64,000 nucleotides of DNA from contig VBGR01000045.1 in NCBI GenBank assembly GCA_005880695.1, forward strand, positions 1-64,000, read 5' to 3'. Positions within the stretch are counted from its first letter, which is position 1. Each line of letters opens with the position of its first letter. The notes below the pieces were generated by a model. The model worked only from the letters and a program-made list of their open reading frames with translations, searched no databases and was not told the DNA's origin. A program made the position numbers and the translations under genes. Shown here piece by piece: positions 1 through 8,138 of the stretch. The stretch comes from Chloroflexota bacterium. Lineage in GTDB: Bacteria; Chloroflexota; Dormibacteria; Dormibacterales; Dormibacteraceae.

Positions 1-801
1 GCCTTCCAGGGTCACCTCGCCCGTCGCCATGGCGCGAGTTCCCAGCTTGTCCTTCAAGCGATCGATCCGGTAATGGTTGCGGGTGCCGTCGGCCAGCAGG
101 CGAGGGATCAGGAAGAGGCCCAGCCCGGCCGTCCCGGGGCCGGCCCTCTGGGGCCGGGCGAGGGCGAGGACGACCTCGCCGCCCACGTTGGAGCAGAAGA
201 ACTTGCGCCCGTAGAGACGCCAGCCGCCCGCTTCGGGACACGCCTCGACGGCGTTCGCCCCCACGTCCGAACCGCCCTGCTGCTCGGTCATCCACTGGCC
301 CGCGGTCCAGGCCTGGTCCGGTTCGCGCGAGACCAGGTGCGGCAGGACCTCGTCGCGGAGCCGGTCGGGGCCAGACTCGATCAGCACGGAGGCGGCCGCG
401 TCGGTCATTGCGACCGGGCAGAAGTAGGTGGCGGTCCCCGGCTCGAAGAGGTAGGCGAGGGCAGCCTGGACGACCCGGGTTTGGGGCCCGGCCACGTCCA
501 GCGACTGCCGTTCGTAAGGGAGCGCGACACAGCCCGCGGCTGCCGCCCGGGCCTTCAACTTCCACCAGGCTTCCGAATACACGACCTCGTCGACGCGCTC
601 ACCCCAGGGCTCGATCGTGCGCAGGCGAGGCGGGCTGGCCTCGCATTCCTCGCCCCAGCGACGCAGCTCGGCGGGCGCCGCCCGTCCGATCTCAATCAGC
701 TGCGGCTCCGCCCACTCCAGCACGGCGGGGTCGAGGCGACTTCCGAGGTAAGAGCGGAGGGCCGGGTCGGCGAGGTAGGTGTTGTCGGGCAGCAGCTGCA
801 T
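1..801 (-). CDS. Acyl-CoA dehydrogenase, AidB-like (3' end outside window)
   Basis: The 267 codons present match the N-terminal part of the acyl-CoA dehydrogenase superfamily, closest in layout to the DNA-alkylation-response protein AidB. Seen: MTEQQGGSDV at residues 171-180, where AidB has MTEKQGGSDV, and a RLKDKLGTRA stretch near residue 250, matching AidB's RLKDKLGNR. FAD-dependent substrate oxidation or DNA protection is inferred from family only. The frame is closed upstream by the TAG that ends the preceding anti-sigma-like gene, so ATG at 801 is the only usual start; no clear Shine-Dalgarno is seen. The seven codons before it (HNFGQPF) resemble family sequence, so the true N-terminus may have been altered. 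It is last in the sigma/anti-sigma direction of transcription. Confidence 0.8.
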   Translation of the reverse strand, partial: MQLLPDNTYLADPALRSYLGSRLDPAVLEWAEPQLIEIGRAAPAELRRWGEECEASPPRLRTIEPWGERVDEVVYSEAWWKLKARAAAAGCVALPYERQSLDVAGPQTRVVQAALAYLFEPGTATYFCPVAMTDAAASVLIESGPDRLRDEVLPHLVSREPDQAWTAGQWMTEQQGGSDVGANAVEACPEAGGWRLYGRKFFCSNVGGEVVLALARPQRAGPGTAGLGLFLIPRLLADGTRNHYRIDRLKDKLGTRAMATGEVTLEG

Positions 802-822
802 GAAAGGCTGCCCGAAATTGTG

Positions 823-1619
823 CTACTGCTGGAGGAACTGCGGTGCGACCGCGGGCTGCAGGGTACGGGTGATGCCTCCGCTCGTGAACAGCAGGGCCGG
901 TTCGTAGTACACGAATCCGCCCGCCGGGACGACGACGTAGACGACCTCAACCGAGTTGAGGGCCGCCGAGTACTGGTCGCCGGGGGGAGCCGGCGGCTGG
1001 GCGAGAGCCTCGCCGGCCGAGCGAAGCGGGTAGGCGGCCTCCGCCAACGGCTGGTCGACCGGCCCGCTAGCGCGCGTAGGCTGCCCGTTCTGCAGGGTGA
1101 CGCGGATTCCATAGGGCCGGCCGTCGGCCATCACCAATCGGGCCTGCTCGGCGCCGACCTGGAACTGTCGCGAGAAGACGACGTCGTAGCCGTCAATCGT
1201 GATCACGTATGGGTAGCTCGGCAGGGCGTTGTTACGGGCCAGGAAGTCCTTGGCGGCCACGACCGGGTCGCTGCCACCGCCGACTTCGATGCGGGTGAAA
1301 GCGTGGCGCCGGGTGGGGCAGGCAGCTTCCCAAACGCGGGGGTCGCCGCCACCTGGCTGCTCGTGGTGGCGCCCCCGCCGCCAGCGCCACCGTGAAAGCC
1401 CGTGTGCGTCAGGAGGAGGACAAACCCGCCGGCCAGGACCAGGACCGCGAGCGCGGGCGCCAGAACGAACGCCCGGCCGCGCAACGCACGAAGCCGCCGG
1501 TACCAGGGTCTTTGGTCCTCGAGGCGCGACCAGAGGTCGGGCTCGAACCCGGCCCGGGGCCGGATCGACCCGTACATCGCCGCGAGCTGGCGCTCGAGCT
1601 CGTCCTGCTCGTCGCTCAC
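823..1619 (-). pseudogene. Anti-sigma-factor-like membrane protein, interrupted by a frameshift
   Basis: The gene starts at GTG 1619, overlapping the ECF sigma stop by four bases (GTGA), the usual place for a cognate anti-sigma factor. Residues 1-50 are charged and cytoplasmic, about 51-71 form one membrane helix (LAPALAVLVLAGGFVLLL), then a Gly/Ser/Thr linker follows. After about residue 105 the frame is lost. The continuation, from TRIEVGGGSDPVVAAKDFLA onward, is in another frame and runs to the stop at 823. A one-base deletion around 1265-1330 would explain this. No slippery heptamer is seen, so programmed frameshifting is unlikely; real decay and a sequencing error cannot be separated here. 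The outer domain is not recognised. No zinc-binding anti-sigma motif is visible. Confidence 0.65.
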
Positions 1620-2113
1620 TTGGGCACCATCTCGCGGAGGGCCTTCAAAGCCCGGTGGTAGAGCATCTTGGCCGCGTCCTCGCTGCAGTCCATGAGGTCG
1701 CCGATCTCCTTGAAGCTGAGGTCAGACCGGTGCCGCAGCGCCACCACCTCCTGCTGCCGGTCGGGCAGCCGCCGCACCGCCGCCAGCAGCTCCCCGAAGA
1801 GCACCCGGTCCTCGGCCACCACCGCCGGATCGAAGCCGGCGGGCAGCTCGGCGCGTAGGCGGTGCTCGGTGCGTTCGCGCACCTGGGTCCGCCGGTGGTG
1901 GTCGTAGACCGCGTTGCGCGCGATCCGGAAGAGCCAGGCCGAAGGCGTCAAGGCGCGGACCTCGAACCGGTCGTAAGCCTTGTAAGCGCTCATGAACACC
2001 TGCGCCGTCACGTCCTCCGCCTCGGCCGAGTTGCGCAGCTGTGCGTAGACGTAGCCGTAGATCCGCGTGAGGTACTCGCGGTAGAGGTCCTCGAAAGGAG
2101 GCCGCGCGGACAT
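1616..2113 (-). CDS. RNA polymerase sigma factor, ECF (sigma-70 family)
   Basis: About 165 residues with both domains of an extracytoplasmic-function sigma factor. Region 2 includes AEDVTAQVF and WLFRIARNAVYDHHRR; region 4 includes LPDRQQEVVALRH and LSFKEIGDLMDCSEDAAKML, a helix-turn-helix for -35 recognition. It would direct RNA polymerase to a small regulon when released by the overlapping downstream anti-sigma-like gene. ATG 2113 is chosen over TTG 2122 because a TACCAT box lies 8 nt upstream, fitting a leaderless start. As the anti-sigma partner is frameshifted, control of this sigma factor may be lost. Its signal and targets cannot be read from the sequence. Confidence 0.88.
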   Translation of the reverse strand: MSARPPFEDLYREYLTRIYGYVYAQLRNSAEAEDVTAQVFMSAYKAYDRFEVRALTPSAWLFRIARNAVYDHHRRTQVRERTEHRLRAELPAGFDPAVVAEDRVLFGELLAAVRRLPDRQQEVVALRHRSDLSFKEIGDLMDCSEDAAKMLYHRALKALREMVPK

Positions 2114-2121
2114 GCCGGGCA

Positions 2122-2127
2122 ATGGTA
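2122..2127 (-). promoter_or_regulatory. Putative -10 box (TACCAT) of the ECF sigma operon
   Basis: TACCAT ends 8 nt before ATG 2113 with no Shine-Dalgarno between, the same layout as other TANNNT boxes in this window. No convincing -35 is seen. Confidence 0.35.
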
Positions 2128-2174
2128 GCCAGCCATAGTGGACGGAACGCCCGACTCCGGACCGAGTAACGCGG

Positions 2175-3995
2175 TCAGCCGGTCAGGCTGACGTCGGCGC
2201 CCTGGAACTGCTGCTGGTAGAGCCGCGCGTAGCGGCCTTCCTTCCGGAGCAGCTCGAAGTGCGTGCCCTGCTCGACCAGCCGTCCCCGGTCGAGGACCAG
2301 GATCAGGTCGGCGGCCAGGATCGTGGAGAGGCGGTGCGCGATCACGATCGAGGTGCGGCCCTTGAAGAGCGGCTGAAGAGCGGCCTGGATCAGACGCTCC
2401 GACTCGGAGTCCAGGTTGGAGGTCGCCTCGTCGAGGATCAGGATCCGAGGGTCCTTGAGGATCACGCGCGCGATCGACATCCTTTGCTTCTCTCCGCCGG
2501 AGAGCCGGTGGCCGCGCTCGCCCACGATGGTCTCGTAGCCATCAGGCAGCGAGACGATGAACTCGTGGATGTTGGCCGCTCGCGTGGCAGCCTCGATCTC
2601 CTCCTGCGTCGCGTCAGGTCGCGCGTAGAGGAGGTTCTCGCGCACGGTCGAATGGAAGAGGAAGGTGTCCTGGAAGACCATCCCGACCTGGCGCTCGAGC
2701 GACTCGACGGTGACGTCGCGGATGTCCTGGCCGTCGATCATGACGCGGCCTTGCTGCGGGTCGTAAAAACGCGGCAGGAGGTTGGTGATCGTCGTCTTGC
2801 CGGCGCCGCTGGGCCCGACCAGCGCGGCCAGCTGGCCCGGCTCGATGCGGAAGGACACCTCCTCCAGCGCCGGCCTGCCCTTGCCGCCGTACATGAACGT
2901 CACGCCGTCGAACTCGACTTCGCCGCGCACGTCGGTGATTGCTTTCGCGCCGGGCTTGTCGGTGATCTCGACGGCCATGTCGAGGTATTCGAAGAGGCGT
3001 TGGAAGATCGCTAGCGATCCAATTACGTTGACGTGCAGGTTGGCGAGCGAGCCGACCGGACCATAGAGGCGGCCCAGGAGCACGGTCGCGAAGGTCACGA
3101 CGATGCCGACCGACTCGCTGCCGCTCAGCACCAGGTAGCCGCCGTAGAGCCAGAGCACGGCCGGCCCGGCCGTCCCCAGCACGTTCATCAGCATGAAGAA
3201 CCAGCGGCCGATCATTCCCTGCCGGATGTTCAGCTGCTTGAGCTCGCTGTTGATCTTGCCGAACCGCACAGCCTCGATCGCCCTCTTGGCAAAGGCCTTC
3301 ACCAGCAGGATCCCCGAGATGCCGAGGATCTCCTGCATGTAGGAGGTCATCTCGGAGAGCTTGGCCTGCGTTTCCTTCCGGGCCTCGAAGGTGCGGCCGC
3401 CGACCTGGCGAGCCGGCAGGAGAAAGGCGGGCAGAACGACCAGGGCAACGACCGTGAGACGCCAGTCGCGCGTGACCATGTAAGCGACGGTCGTCGCCAG
3501 GATGATCACGTTCATCACCAGGCTGAAGATGGTGTCGCTGACGACGCTCTGCACGCTGTTGACGTCGTTGGAAAGGCGTGACATCACGTCGCCGGTCTTG
3601 GTCTTGGTGAAGAAAGCGACCGACTGCTGCAGCATCCGGCCGAAGAGCTGGTTGCGGAGGTCGAGCATGATGCCCTGGCTGATCAGGTTCGAGAAGTAGG
3701 ACTGGAGCACGCCGATCAAACCACCGAGCAATGACGCGCCGATGAGGGCGCCGATGAGCAACAGCAGGCGGGAGAAGCTGGCGTGCGGCTTGAGCGCGGA
3801 GTCGATCAACGTCTGCGTCACAAACGCCGGGACGAGCCCGATGACCGAGGTGACGCCGATGCAGGCGAGCACGACCAGGGCGTGCGACCAGTAGGGCAGG
3901 AAGTAAGCGAAGACCCGGCGCAGGAGGCGCCACTCCAGGCGGACCTGGGGCTTTTCCTGCCCCCAGTCAGGCCGCCAGACGCCGTGCCACATCAA
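2175..3995 (-). CDS. ABC transporter, fused permease and ATPase (multidrug/lipid exporter type)
   Basis: A 606-residue half-transporter. An N-terminal six-helix membrane domain (about residues 25-320) is followed by an ATPase domain with Walker A GPSGAGKTT, signature LSGGEKQRMS, Walker B ILILDEATS and switch IAHRLST. Architecture and length match the MsbA/LmrA-like type I exporters; it should act as a homodimer in the cytoplasmic membrane, pumping drugs or lipids outward. Substrate cannot be predicted. The start is ATG 3995 or the adjacent ATG 3992. It lies upstream of, and on the same strand as, the ECF sigma gene, about 50 bp apart. Confidence 0.9.
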   Translation of the reverse strand: MMWHGVWRPDWGQEKPQVRLEWRLLRRVFAYFLPYWSHALVVLACIGVTSVIGLVPAFVTQTLIDSALKPHASFSRLLLLIGALIGASLLGGLIGVLQSYFSNLISQGIMLDLRNQLFGRMLQQSVAFFTKTKTGDVMSRLSNDVNSVQSVVSDTIFSLVMNVIILATTVAYMVTRDWRLTVVALVVLPAFLLPARQVGGRTFEARKETQAKLSEMTSYMQEILGISGILLVKAFAKRAIEAVRFGKINSELKQLNIRQGMIGRWFFMLMNVLGTAGPAVLWLYGGYLVLSGSESVGIVVTFATVLLGRLYGPVGSLANLHVNVIGSLAIFQRLFEYLDMAVEITDKPGAKAITDVRGEVEFDGVTFMYGGKGRPALEEVSFRIEPGQLAALVGPSGAGKTTITNLLPRFYDPQQGRVMIDGQDIRDVTVESLERQVGMVFQDTFLFHSTVRENLLYARPDATQEEIEAATRAANIHEFIVSLPDGYETIVGERGHRLSGGEKQRMSIARVILKDPRILILDEATSNLDSESERLIQAALQPLFKGRTSIVIAHRLSTILAADLILVLDRGRLVEQGTHFELLRKEGRYARLYQQQFQGADVSLTG

Positions 3996-4075
3996 GGTGC
4001 TCTAAGCGTGCCCGGTTCGGCGGCCGGCCAAACGATCCAGGTTGGTGAGGTCGACTGACTCTCCCGCATCGCGGT

Positions 4076-4825
4076 TCAGTTCAGAAGAGGCGCCAGCCAG
4101 CCGGGCCGGTTGGTGAAAACCGAGTCGGGGCCGCAGTGCTTGGACCAGGCCAGCGCAATCTCGTCATCCACGGTCCAGACCCCCACGCCCCCGCCCGCAG
4201 CTCGGACCTCCTCGACCATCTCCGGATCGAGCATCGCGAAATGCGTGGAGAGGCCATCCGCGTTGGCGGCCCGCAGCATCGCGATGGGGTCGGCCGGCCG
4301 GCTCGCGTCGATGATCCCGGTGTTGACGCCGGGCGCCAGCTCCTTGAACTTGCGCAGCAGCGGGTGGTGGAAGGAGATGACGGAGACCTGCTCGGTCATG
4401 CCCGCGTCTTCGAGCGCGCGGGCCAGCTTTTCCTCGAGACCCGCGTAGGGAATCGGATTCTGCTTCGTCTCGACGACCAGTCCGACCTTGTCCTGGACAA
4501 GCTCTAGGAGCTCAGCCAGCACCGGGATCTTCTCTCCCCGGCCGGCATCCAGCCGGCGGAGCTCGGCGAAGGTCTGGAGGCCGACCGGCCCCTTCCCATT
4601 TGTGGTGGCGTCGAGCAAGTGGTCGTGGATGACGACCAGCTCGCCGTCGAGAGACAGGTGGACGTCGCATTCGACCAGGTCGCACCCCAGCTCGATCGCT
4701 GAGCGGAAGGAGGAAAGCGTGTTGGCGGGGAAGTCGGCGGGGTTGCCCTGGTGGCCGCCGAGCAGGATCCGGCCCTGTCTGCGAGCAGCGTCGAAAAGGC
4801 CCTGGATCGTGATTGGCGCTCGCAG
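4076..4825 (-). CDS. Glycerophosphodiester phosphodiesterase
   Basis: Recognised by the GDPD barrel pattern: GGHQGNPADFPANTLSSF at the N-terminus, ECDVHLSLDGELVVIHDH (metal-binding E and D, catalytic H), VVETKQ in the middle and GVGVWTVDD near the end. It would hydrolyse glycerophosphodiesters to glycerol-3-phosphate and an alcohol. The usual HRG is HQG. The start is a problem: the family N-terminus begins well upstream of TTG 4618, yet the open frame back to a TAG near 4835 has no ATG, GTG or TTG. CTG 4825 or CTG 4765 are the candidates; CTG 4825 is used here. It is divergent from the AAA+ ATPase gene, 28 bp away. Confidence 0.8.
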   Translation of the reverse strand: MRAPITIQGLFDAARRQGRILLGGHQGNPADFPANTLSSFRSAIELGCDLVECDVHLSLDGELVVIHDHLLDATTNGKGPVGLQTFAELRRLDAGRGEKIPVLAELLELVQDKVGLVVETKQNPIPYAGLEEKLARALEDAGMTEQVSVISFHHPLLRKFKELAPGVNTGIIDASRPADPIAMLRAANADGLSTHFAMLDPEMVEEVRAAGGGVGVWTVDDEIALAWSKHCGPDSVFTNRPGWLAPLLN

Positions 4826-4838
4826 AACCTCGTCAGTC

Positions 4839-4844
4839 TAAACT
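4839..4844 (+). promoter_or_regulatory. Putative -10 box (TAAACT) before the AAA+ ATPase gene
   Basis: TAAACT lies 9 nt before ATG 4854. A GGAGG sits between them, so the transcript would have at most a few leader bases. Confidence 0.35.
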
Positions 4845-4853
4845 CGGAGGTCC

Positions 4854-6263
4854 ATGGCCCAAAACCGCCCTGCGACGATCGGCGAGCTCCGCGCCGGCGG
4901 GCACCTCCGCGAGACCGTCAAGCAGGAGATGAGGCGCAACCTGCTGGCCCGGCTCCGCGAGCGGCGGCCGGTCTTCCCGGGGATCGTCGGTTATGACGAG
5001 ACAGTTGTGCCACAGGTCGCCAACGCGGTCATCTCGGGCCACGACGTGATCCTGCTGGGCGAGCGTGGCCAGGCCAAGAGCCGGCTCATGCGCTCGATGA
5101 TCCAGCTGCTCGACGCCGAGGTCCCGGTCGTCGCCGGCTGCGAGATCAACGACCACCCGTTTGCTCCGGTCTGCGCGCGCTGCCGGGCGCTGGTGGCCGC
5201 CGAGGGCGATGCCGTGCTCATCGACTGGCTGCCGCGCGACCGCCGCTACGGCGAGAAGCTGGCGACGCCCGACACCTCGATCGCCGACCTGATCGGCGAG
5301 GTCGACCCGATCAAGGTGGCCGAAGGCCGCTACCTGGCGGACGAGCTGACCATCCACTACGGCCTGGTCCCGCGAACCAACCGGGGCGTCTTCGGCATCA
5401 ACGAGCTGCCGGACCTGGCCGAGCGGATTCAGGTCGGCCTGCTCAACATCATGGAAGAGAACGACGTCCAGATCCGGGGCTATCGGGTGCGGCTGCCCCT
5501 CGACCTCTTCGTGATCGCGAGCGCCAACCCGGAGGACTACACCTCGCGAGGGCGAATCATCACGCCCTTGAAAGACCGCTTCGGGTCTCAGGTCCGCACG
5601 CACTACCCGCTCGCGGTGGACGAGGAGATGGAGATCATGGAGGCCGAGCGCATCCCGGCGGACGCGACCGCCTCGGGCGTCGAAGTGCTGGTGCCGGCCT
5701 TCATGCGCGAGATCGTGGCCGAGGTGACCCATCATTCCCGTCGCAGCCCGCACATTTCGCAGACCTCAGGCGTTTCGGTCCGGATGTCGATCGGGAACTA
5801 CGAGAACGTCATCTCCAACGCGATCCGCCGTGCGGTCCGCGTCGACGAAGAGCTGGCTGTCCCGCGCATCTCCGACCTCGCTTTCACAGCCGCCTCAACA
5901 GCGGGTCGGGTGGAAGTGGAGGCGCTGGACGAAGGCAAGGAGGAGCAGGTCCTCCAGCGCATCCAGCGCTCAGCGGTGAACGCGGTCTTCGGGCGCTACT
6001 TCACGACCGGCCAGTTCGAGTCCCTGGTGTCGCGGTTCGACGCCGACGCGATCAGCGTGGAGGTTGGCGAAGCGGCGCCGGCGGCCTCCTACGCGAAAGC
6101 GGTGGGCGACAGGGTCGACCTGGCGCCAGCCTTGAAGCGCCTGGGCCTGCCTGACCGGCCCGAGGCGCGGGCGTCGGCTCTGGAGTTCATCCTGGAAGGC
6201 CTGCATCTCAACAAACGGCTGAACAAAGACGAGCTCGATGGCAAGGCTCTCTACCGGAGGTAA
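4854..6263 (+). CDS. AAA+ ATPase, MoxR/magnesium-chelatase ChlI-like
   Basis: A 469-residue AAA+ protein. Walker A is GERGQAKS (residues 69-76), with a Walker B-like FGINELPDL and the sensor region VIASANPEDYTSRGRIITPLKDRFG, as in ChlI/BchI and MoxR-like chaperones. Three cysteines (about 96, 107 and 110, ending in CARC) between Walker A and B could bind metal; this is inference. Such ATPases usually work with a VWA-domain partner encoded next door, but no VWA gene follows here; a thioesterase does. The last twelve codons are repeated 82 bp downstream (see repeat). The start follows a TAAACT box and GGAGG. Role: probable ATP-driven remodelling of a partner; substrate unknown. Confidence 0.85.
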   Translation: MAQNRPATIGELRAGGHLRETVKQEMRRNLLARLRERRPVFPGIVGYDETVVPQVANAVISGHDVILLGERGQAKSRLMRSMIQLLDAEVPVVAGCEINDHPFAPVCARCRALVAAEGDAVLIDWLPRDRRYGEKLATPDTSIADLIGEVDPIKVAEGRYLADELTIHYGLVPRTNRGVFGINELPDLAERIQVGLLNIMEENDVQIRGYRVRLPLDLFVIASANPEDYTSRGRIITPLKDRFGSQVRTHYPLAVDEEMEIMEAERIPADATASGVEVLVPAFMREIVAEVTHHSRRSPHISQTSGVSVRMSIGNYENVISNAIRRAVRVDEELAVPRISDLAFTAASTAGRVEVEALDEGKEEQVLQRIQRSAVNAVFGRYFTTGQFESLVSRFDADAISVEVGEAAPAASYAKAVGDRVDLAPALKRLGLPDRPEARASALEFILEGLHLNKRLNKDELDGKALYRR

Positions 6264-6345
6264 GGCGGTCCGGGGTCCCCGCAAAATCGCAGATTTTGTG
6301 GGGTGGAAGGACGAGCTCGATGGGAAAGCGCTCTACCGAAGGTAG
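6228..6345 (+). repeat. Duplicated 3' tail of the AAA+ gene (two 36-bp copies)
   Basis: Copies at 6228-6263 and 6310-6345 both read DELDGKALYRR-stop, and the Lys codon before each is also shared. Over those 13 codons there are six base differences, all at third positions, including TAA versus TAG. The second copy has no upstream reading frame of its own and overlaps the thioesterase start. Confidence 0.85.
6277..6303. terminator. 12-bp-stem hairpin between AAA+ and thioesterase genes
   Basis: CCCCgCAAAATC and GATTTTGtGGGG pair (one G-T wobble) around a 3-nt loop. There is no T-run after it, so it may be an mRNA processing, stabilising or attenuating structure and not a classical terminator. 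It sits between the two tail copies. Confidence 0.5.
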
Positions 6346-6733
6346 CGTCGAGCTGCCATTCGCCATGCCCTTCGCCGACCTGGTCGGCGTTTCGATACTG
6401 TCCGCGACTCCCGAGGAGGTGCGCGGGCGGCTCGACTGGAGTCCGGAGCGCTGCACCTCGTTGGGTTTGATGCACGGGGCAGCCCTCATGGCTCTGGCCG
6501 ACTCCGTCGGTGCTGTCTGCGCATTTCTCAATCTTCCGGAAGGCGCCGGCACCGCGACCATCGAATCGAAGACGAACTTCTTCCGGGCGGTGCGCGAGGG
6601 CCACGTCGACTCGGTCAGCAAGCCGCTGCATATCGGGCGCACGACCATCGTCGTTCAGACGGACATCTTCGACGCCGCGGGCCGGCGGGTGGCTCAGGTG
6701 ACGCAGACCCAAGCCGTCCTCGTGCCGGCCTAG
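6320..6733 (+). CDS. Hotdog-fold thioesterase (PaaI-like)
   Basis: About 137 residues of the hotdog acyl-CoA thioesterase type: MPFADLVGV, then RGRLDW, then the active-site helix region SLGLMHGAALMALADSVGAVCAF, and ESKTNFFRAVREG and VVQTDIFDAAGRRVAQVTQTQAVL. It would hydrolyse an acyl- or aryl-CoA thioester in the cytoplasm; substrate unknown. ATG 6320 is preceded by GGAAGG at good spacing and lies inside the second tail repeat; ATG 6365 is the alternative and gives the family-typical MPFADLVG start. The stop at 6733 abuts the next gene's ATG, so the two are co-transcribed. Confidence 0.82.
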   Translation: MGKRSTEGSVELPFAMPFADLVGVSILSATPEEVRGRLDWSPERCTSLGLMHGAALMALADSVGAVCAFLNLPEGAGTATIESKTNFFRAVREGHVDSVSKPLHIGRTTIVVQTDIFDAAGRRVAQVTQTQAVLVPA

Positions 6734-7423
6734 ATGGCGCTCCAGGAAGTCGTTAAGGGTCTCTACCGGATCACGCCCGTTCCGGGAGTCAACGCCTATC
6801 TGTTCGACAGCGATGGACTGACCGTGATCGACACGGCGATCGCGGGCAGCGCGCCGAAGATCCTGCGGGCGGTTGCCGAGATCGGACGCCAGCCCAGCGA
6901 CGTGGCGCGGATCGTGGTGACGCATTGCCACCCCGATCACTACGGCAGCCTGGCGGAGCTGAAGCGGCTCACGGGTGCGCCGGCGTTGATGCATCCGGTC
7001 GACGCCGCCGAGGTGCGCCAGGGGACCACCGGGCGGCGCTTTCAGCCCAGTCCGGGCGTCATTCCTTTCCTGCTCGTCACCGCGATGGGCGGACGCCAGC
7101 CGAAGATGGAACGGGCGGAGGTCGAGCAGGAGATCCACGACGGCGAGCAGCTGCCCGGAGGCCTCGGGGTAGTCCACGCTCCGGGTCATTCCGATGGCCA
7201 CATCGCACTGCTCTGGAGTCAGCACGGCGGTGTCCTGCTGGCGGCCGACTCCTGCTGGAACCTGTTTGCCCGCTTGTCGCTGATGCCGTTCTACGTAGAT
7301 GTGGATGAGGGCAGGCGAAGCCTCGCACGTTTGTCGGCGCTCGATTTCGAGGTCGCCTGTTTCGGCCACGGGCCGCCGATTCGGAGAGGGGCCGCGGCGC
7401 GCCTCCGCGCCAAATGGGCCTAG
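6734..7423 (+). CDS. Metallo-beta-lactamase-fold hydrolase
   Basis: A 229-residue MBL-fold protein with the metal motif THCHPDHYG (about residues 62-70), the second histidine in HAPGHSDGH, the metal-bridging aspartate in LLAADS and a final histidine in CFGHGPPI. These are the ligands of glyoxalase II-like dinuclear hydrolases. It follows the thioesterase without a gap, so both may act on thioesters such as S-acyl conjugates; this is inference. Convergent with, and overlapping by four bases, the small zinc-ribbon gene. Confidence 0.85.
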   Translation: MALQEVVKGLYRITPVPGVNAYLFDSDGLTVIDTAIAGSAPKILRAVAEIGRQPSDVARIVVTHCHPDHYGSLAELKRLTGAPALMHPVDAAEVRQGTTGRRFQPSPGVIPFLLVTAMGGRQPKMERAEVEQEIHDGEQLPGGLGVVHAPGHSDGHIALLWSQHGGVLLAADSCWNLFARLSLMPFYVDVDEGRRSLARLSALDFEVACFGHGPPIRRGAAARLRAKWA

Positions 7424-7608
7424 CCGTGGTAGTTCGCGAAGGCGAAGGCCGCAACCATGAGCACGATCAGCCCGATGAAGACCAGCTCCAGCCGGATGGC
7501 GATCCGGACCCTGCGTACCGCGGCGCGGGTGCGGTTGCCGCAGTTGTCGCAGTAAGAGGCGTCCGGAGTCAGCGGCGAATTGCAGTAGTCGCAGGCCCTT
7601 TGAGCCAT
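7420..7608 (-). CDS. Small zinc-ribbon membrane protein
   Basis: A 62-residue protein with an N-terminal zinc ribbon, CDYCNSPL then CDNCGNR (two CxxC pairs 15 residues apart), followed by a basic stretch and one C-terminal membrane helix (LELVFIGLIVLMVAAFAFA). The ribbon would face the cytoplasm. Double-CxxC membrane-anchored proteins of this size are common and of unknown function. It is convergent with the MBL gene and divergent from the DinB gene. Confidence 0.7.
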   Translation of the reverse strand: MAQRACDYCNSPLTPDASYCDNCGNRTRAAVRRVRIAIRLELVFIGLIVLMVAAFAFANYHG

Positions 7609-7639
7609 GCCGCAAGTATGCCGACGCGCGCAGCCCGTC

Positions 7640-7645
7640 TAGAGT
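7640..7645 (+). promoter_or_regulatory. Putative -10 box (TAGAGT) for leaderless DinB-family mRNA
   Basis: TAGAGT ends 7 nt before GTG 7653 with no ribosome-binding site between them. Confidence 0.45.
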
Positions 7646-7652
7646 TTCGGCC

Positions 7653-8138
7653 GTGGAGCCCGATCCGAACCTCGGCCGCGAAGATGTCCTGACCATGCTC
7701 GGCGCTTCGCCTGAACGGGTCCGCGACTACGTCCTCGGACTCGACGAGAACCGCCTGGATTACCGCCACGGCCCGGCCTTCCCAACGTTGAAGGAGGTCG
7801 TCGTCCACGTCTGCGATGCTGGCACCGCCGCTGACGCCGCCCTCCGCCACGCGTGTTTGGACGGCGCGACCGAGGTAGCCGCCCGGGCCGCCCTGGAGAC
7901 GACCGCCGAGCCCGACGTCTCGGTCGCCGCTGACGCCCGCCTCGAGGACCTCTCCCGCGTGCGCCGGCGGACTGTCGACCTCCTGCGGGGCCTGACCGAT
8001 CAACAGTGGGGTCAGAGGTTCACCGACGATCTGCTGGGCGAGATCGACATCCTCGACTTCTGCCGCCTCATCGCCGCCCACGAGATGGGCCACCTCTCGC
8101 AGGTCCGGAACCTGATCGCGCTCCTGCCCGAGCCTTGA
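7653..8138 (+). CDS. DinB-superfamily protein
   Basis: A 161-residue four-helix-bundle protein of the DinB/YfiT type. Histidines in the expected places (EVVVHVCDAG and AAHEMGHLSQVRNL) could form the metal triad of thiol-dependent transferases such as bacillithiol or mycothiol transferases. The reaction is not predictable beyond that. GTG 7653 is chosen because of the TAGAGT box 7 nt upstream. Its stop overlaps the ComB-like gene's TTG start (TTGA). Confidence 0.78.
   Translation: MEPDPNLGREDVLTMLGASPERVRDYVLGLDENRLDYRHGPAFPTLKEVVVHVCDAGTAADAALRHACLDGATEVAARAALETTAEPDVSVAADARLEDLSRVRRRTVDLLRGLTDQQWGQRFTDDLLGEIDILDFCRLIAAHEMGHLSQVRNLIALLPEP

Noticed and set aside
73-1395. 440-codon open frame on the plus strand
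   Set aside because: Antisense to the acyl-CoA dehydrogenase and anti-sigma-like genes; low-complexity Arg/Gly/Ala-rich translation typical of a high-GC shadow frame. The same holds for other long antisense frames such as 6251-7696, 23253-24758, 27166-28758, 37318-38586 and 43609-45336.
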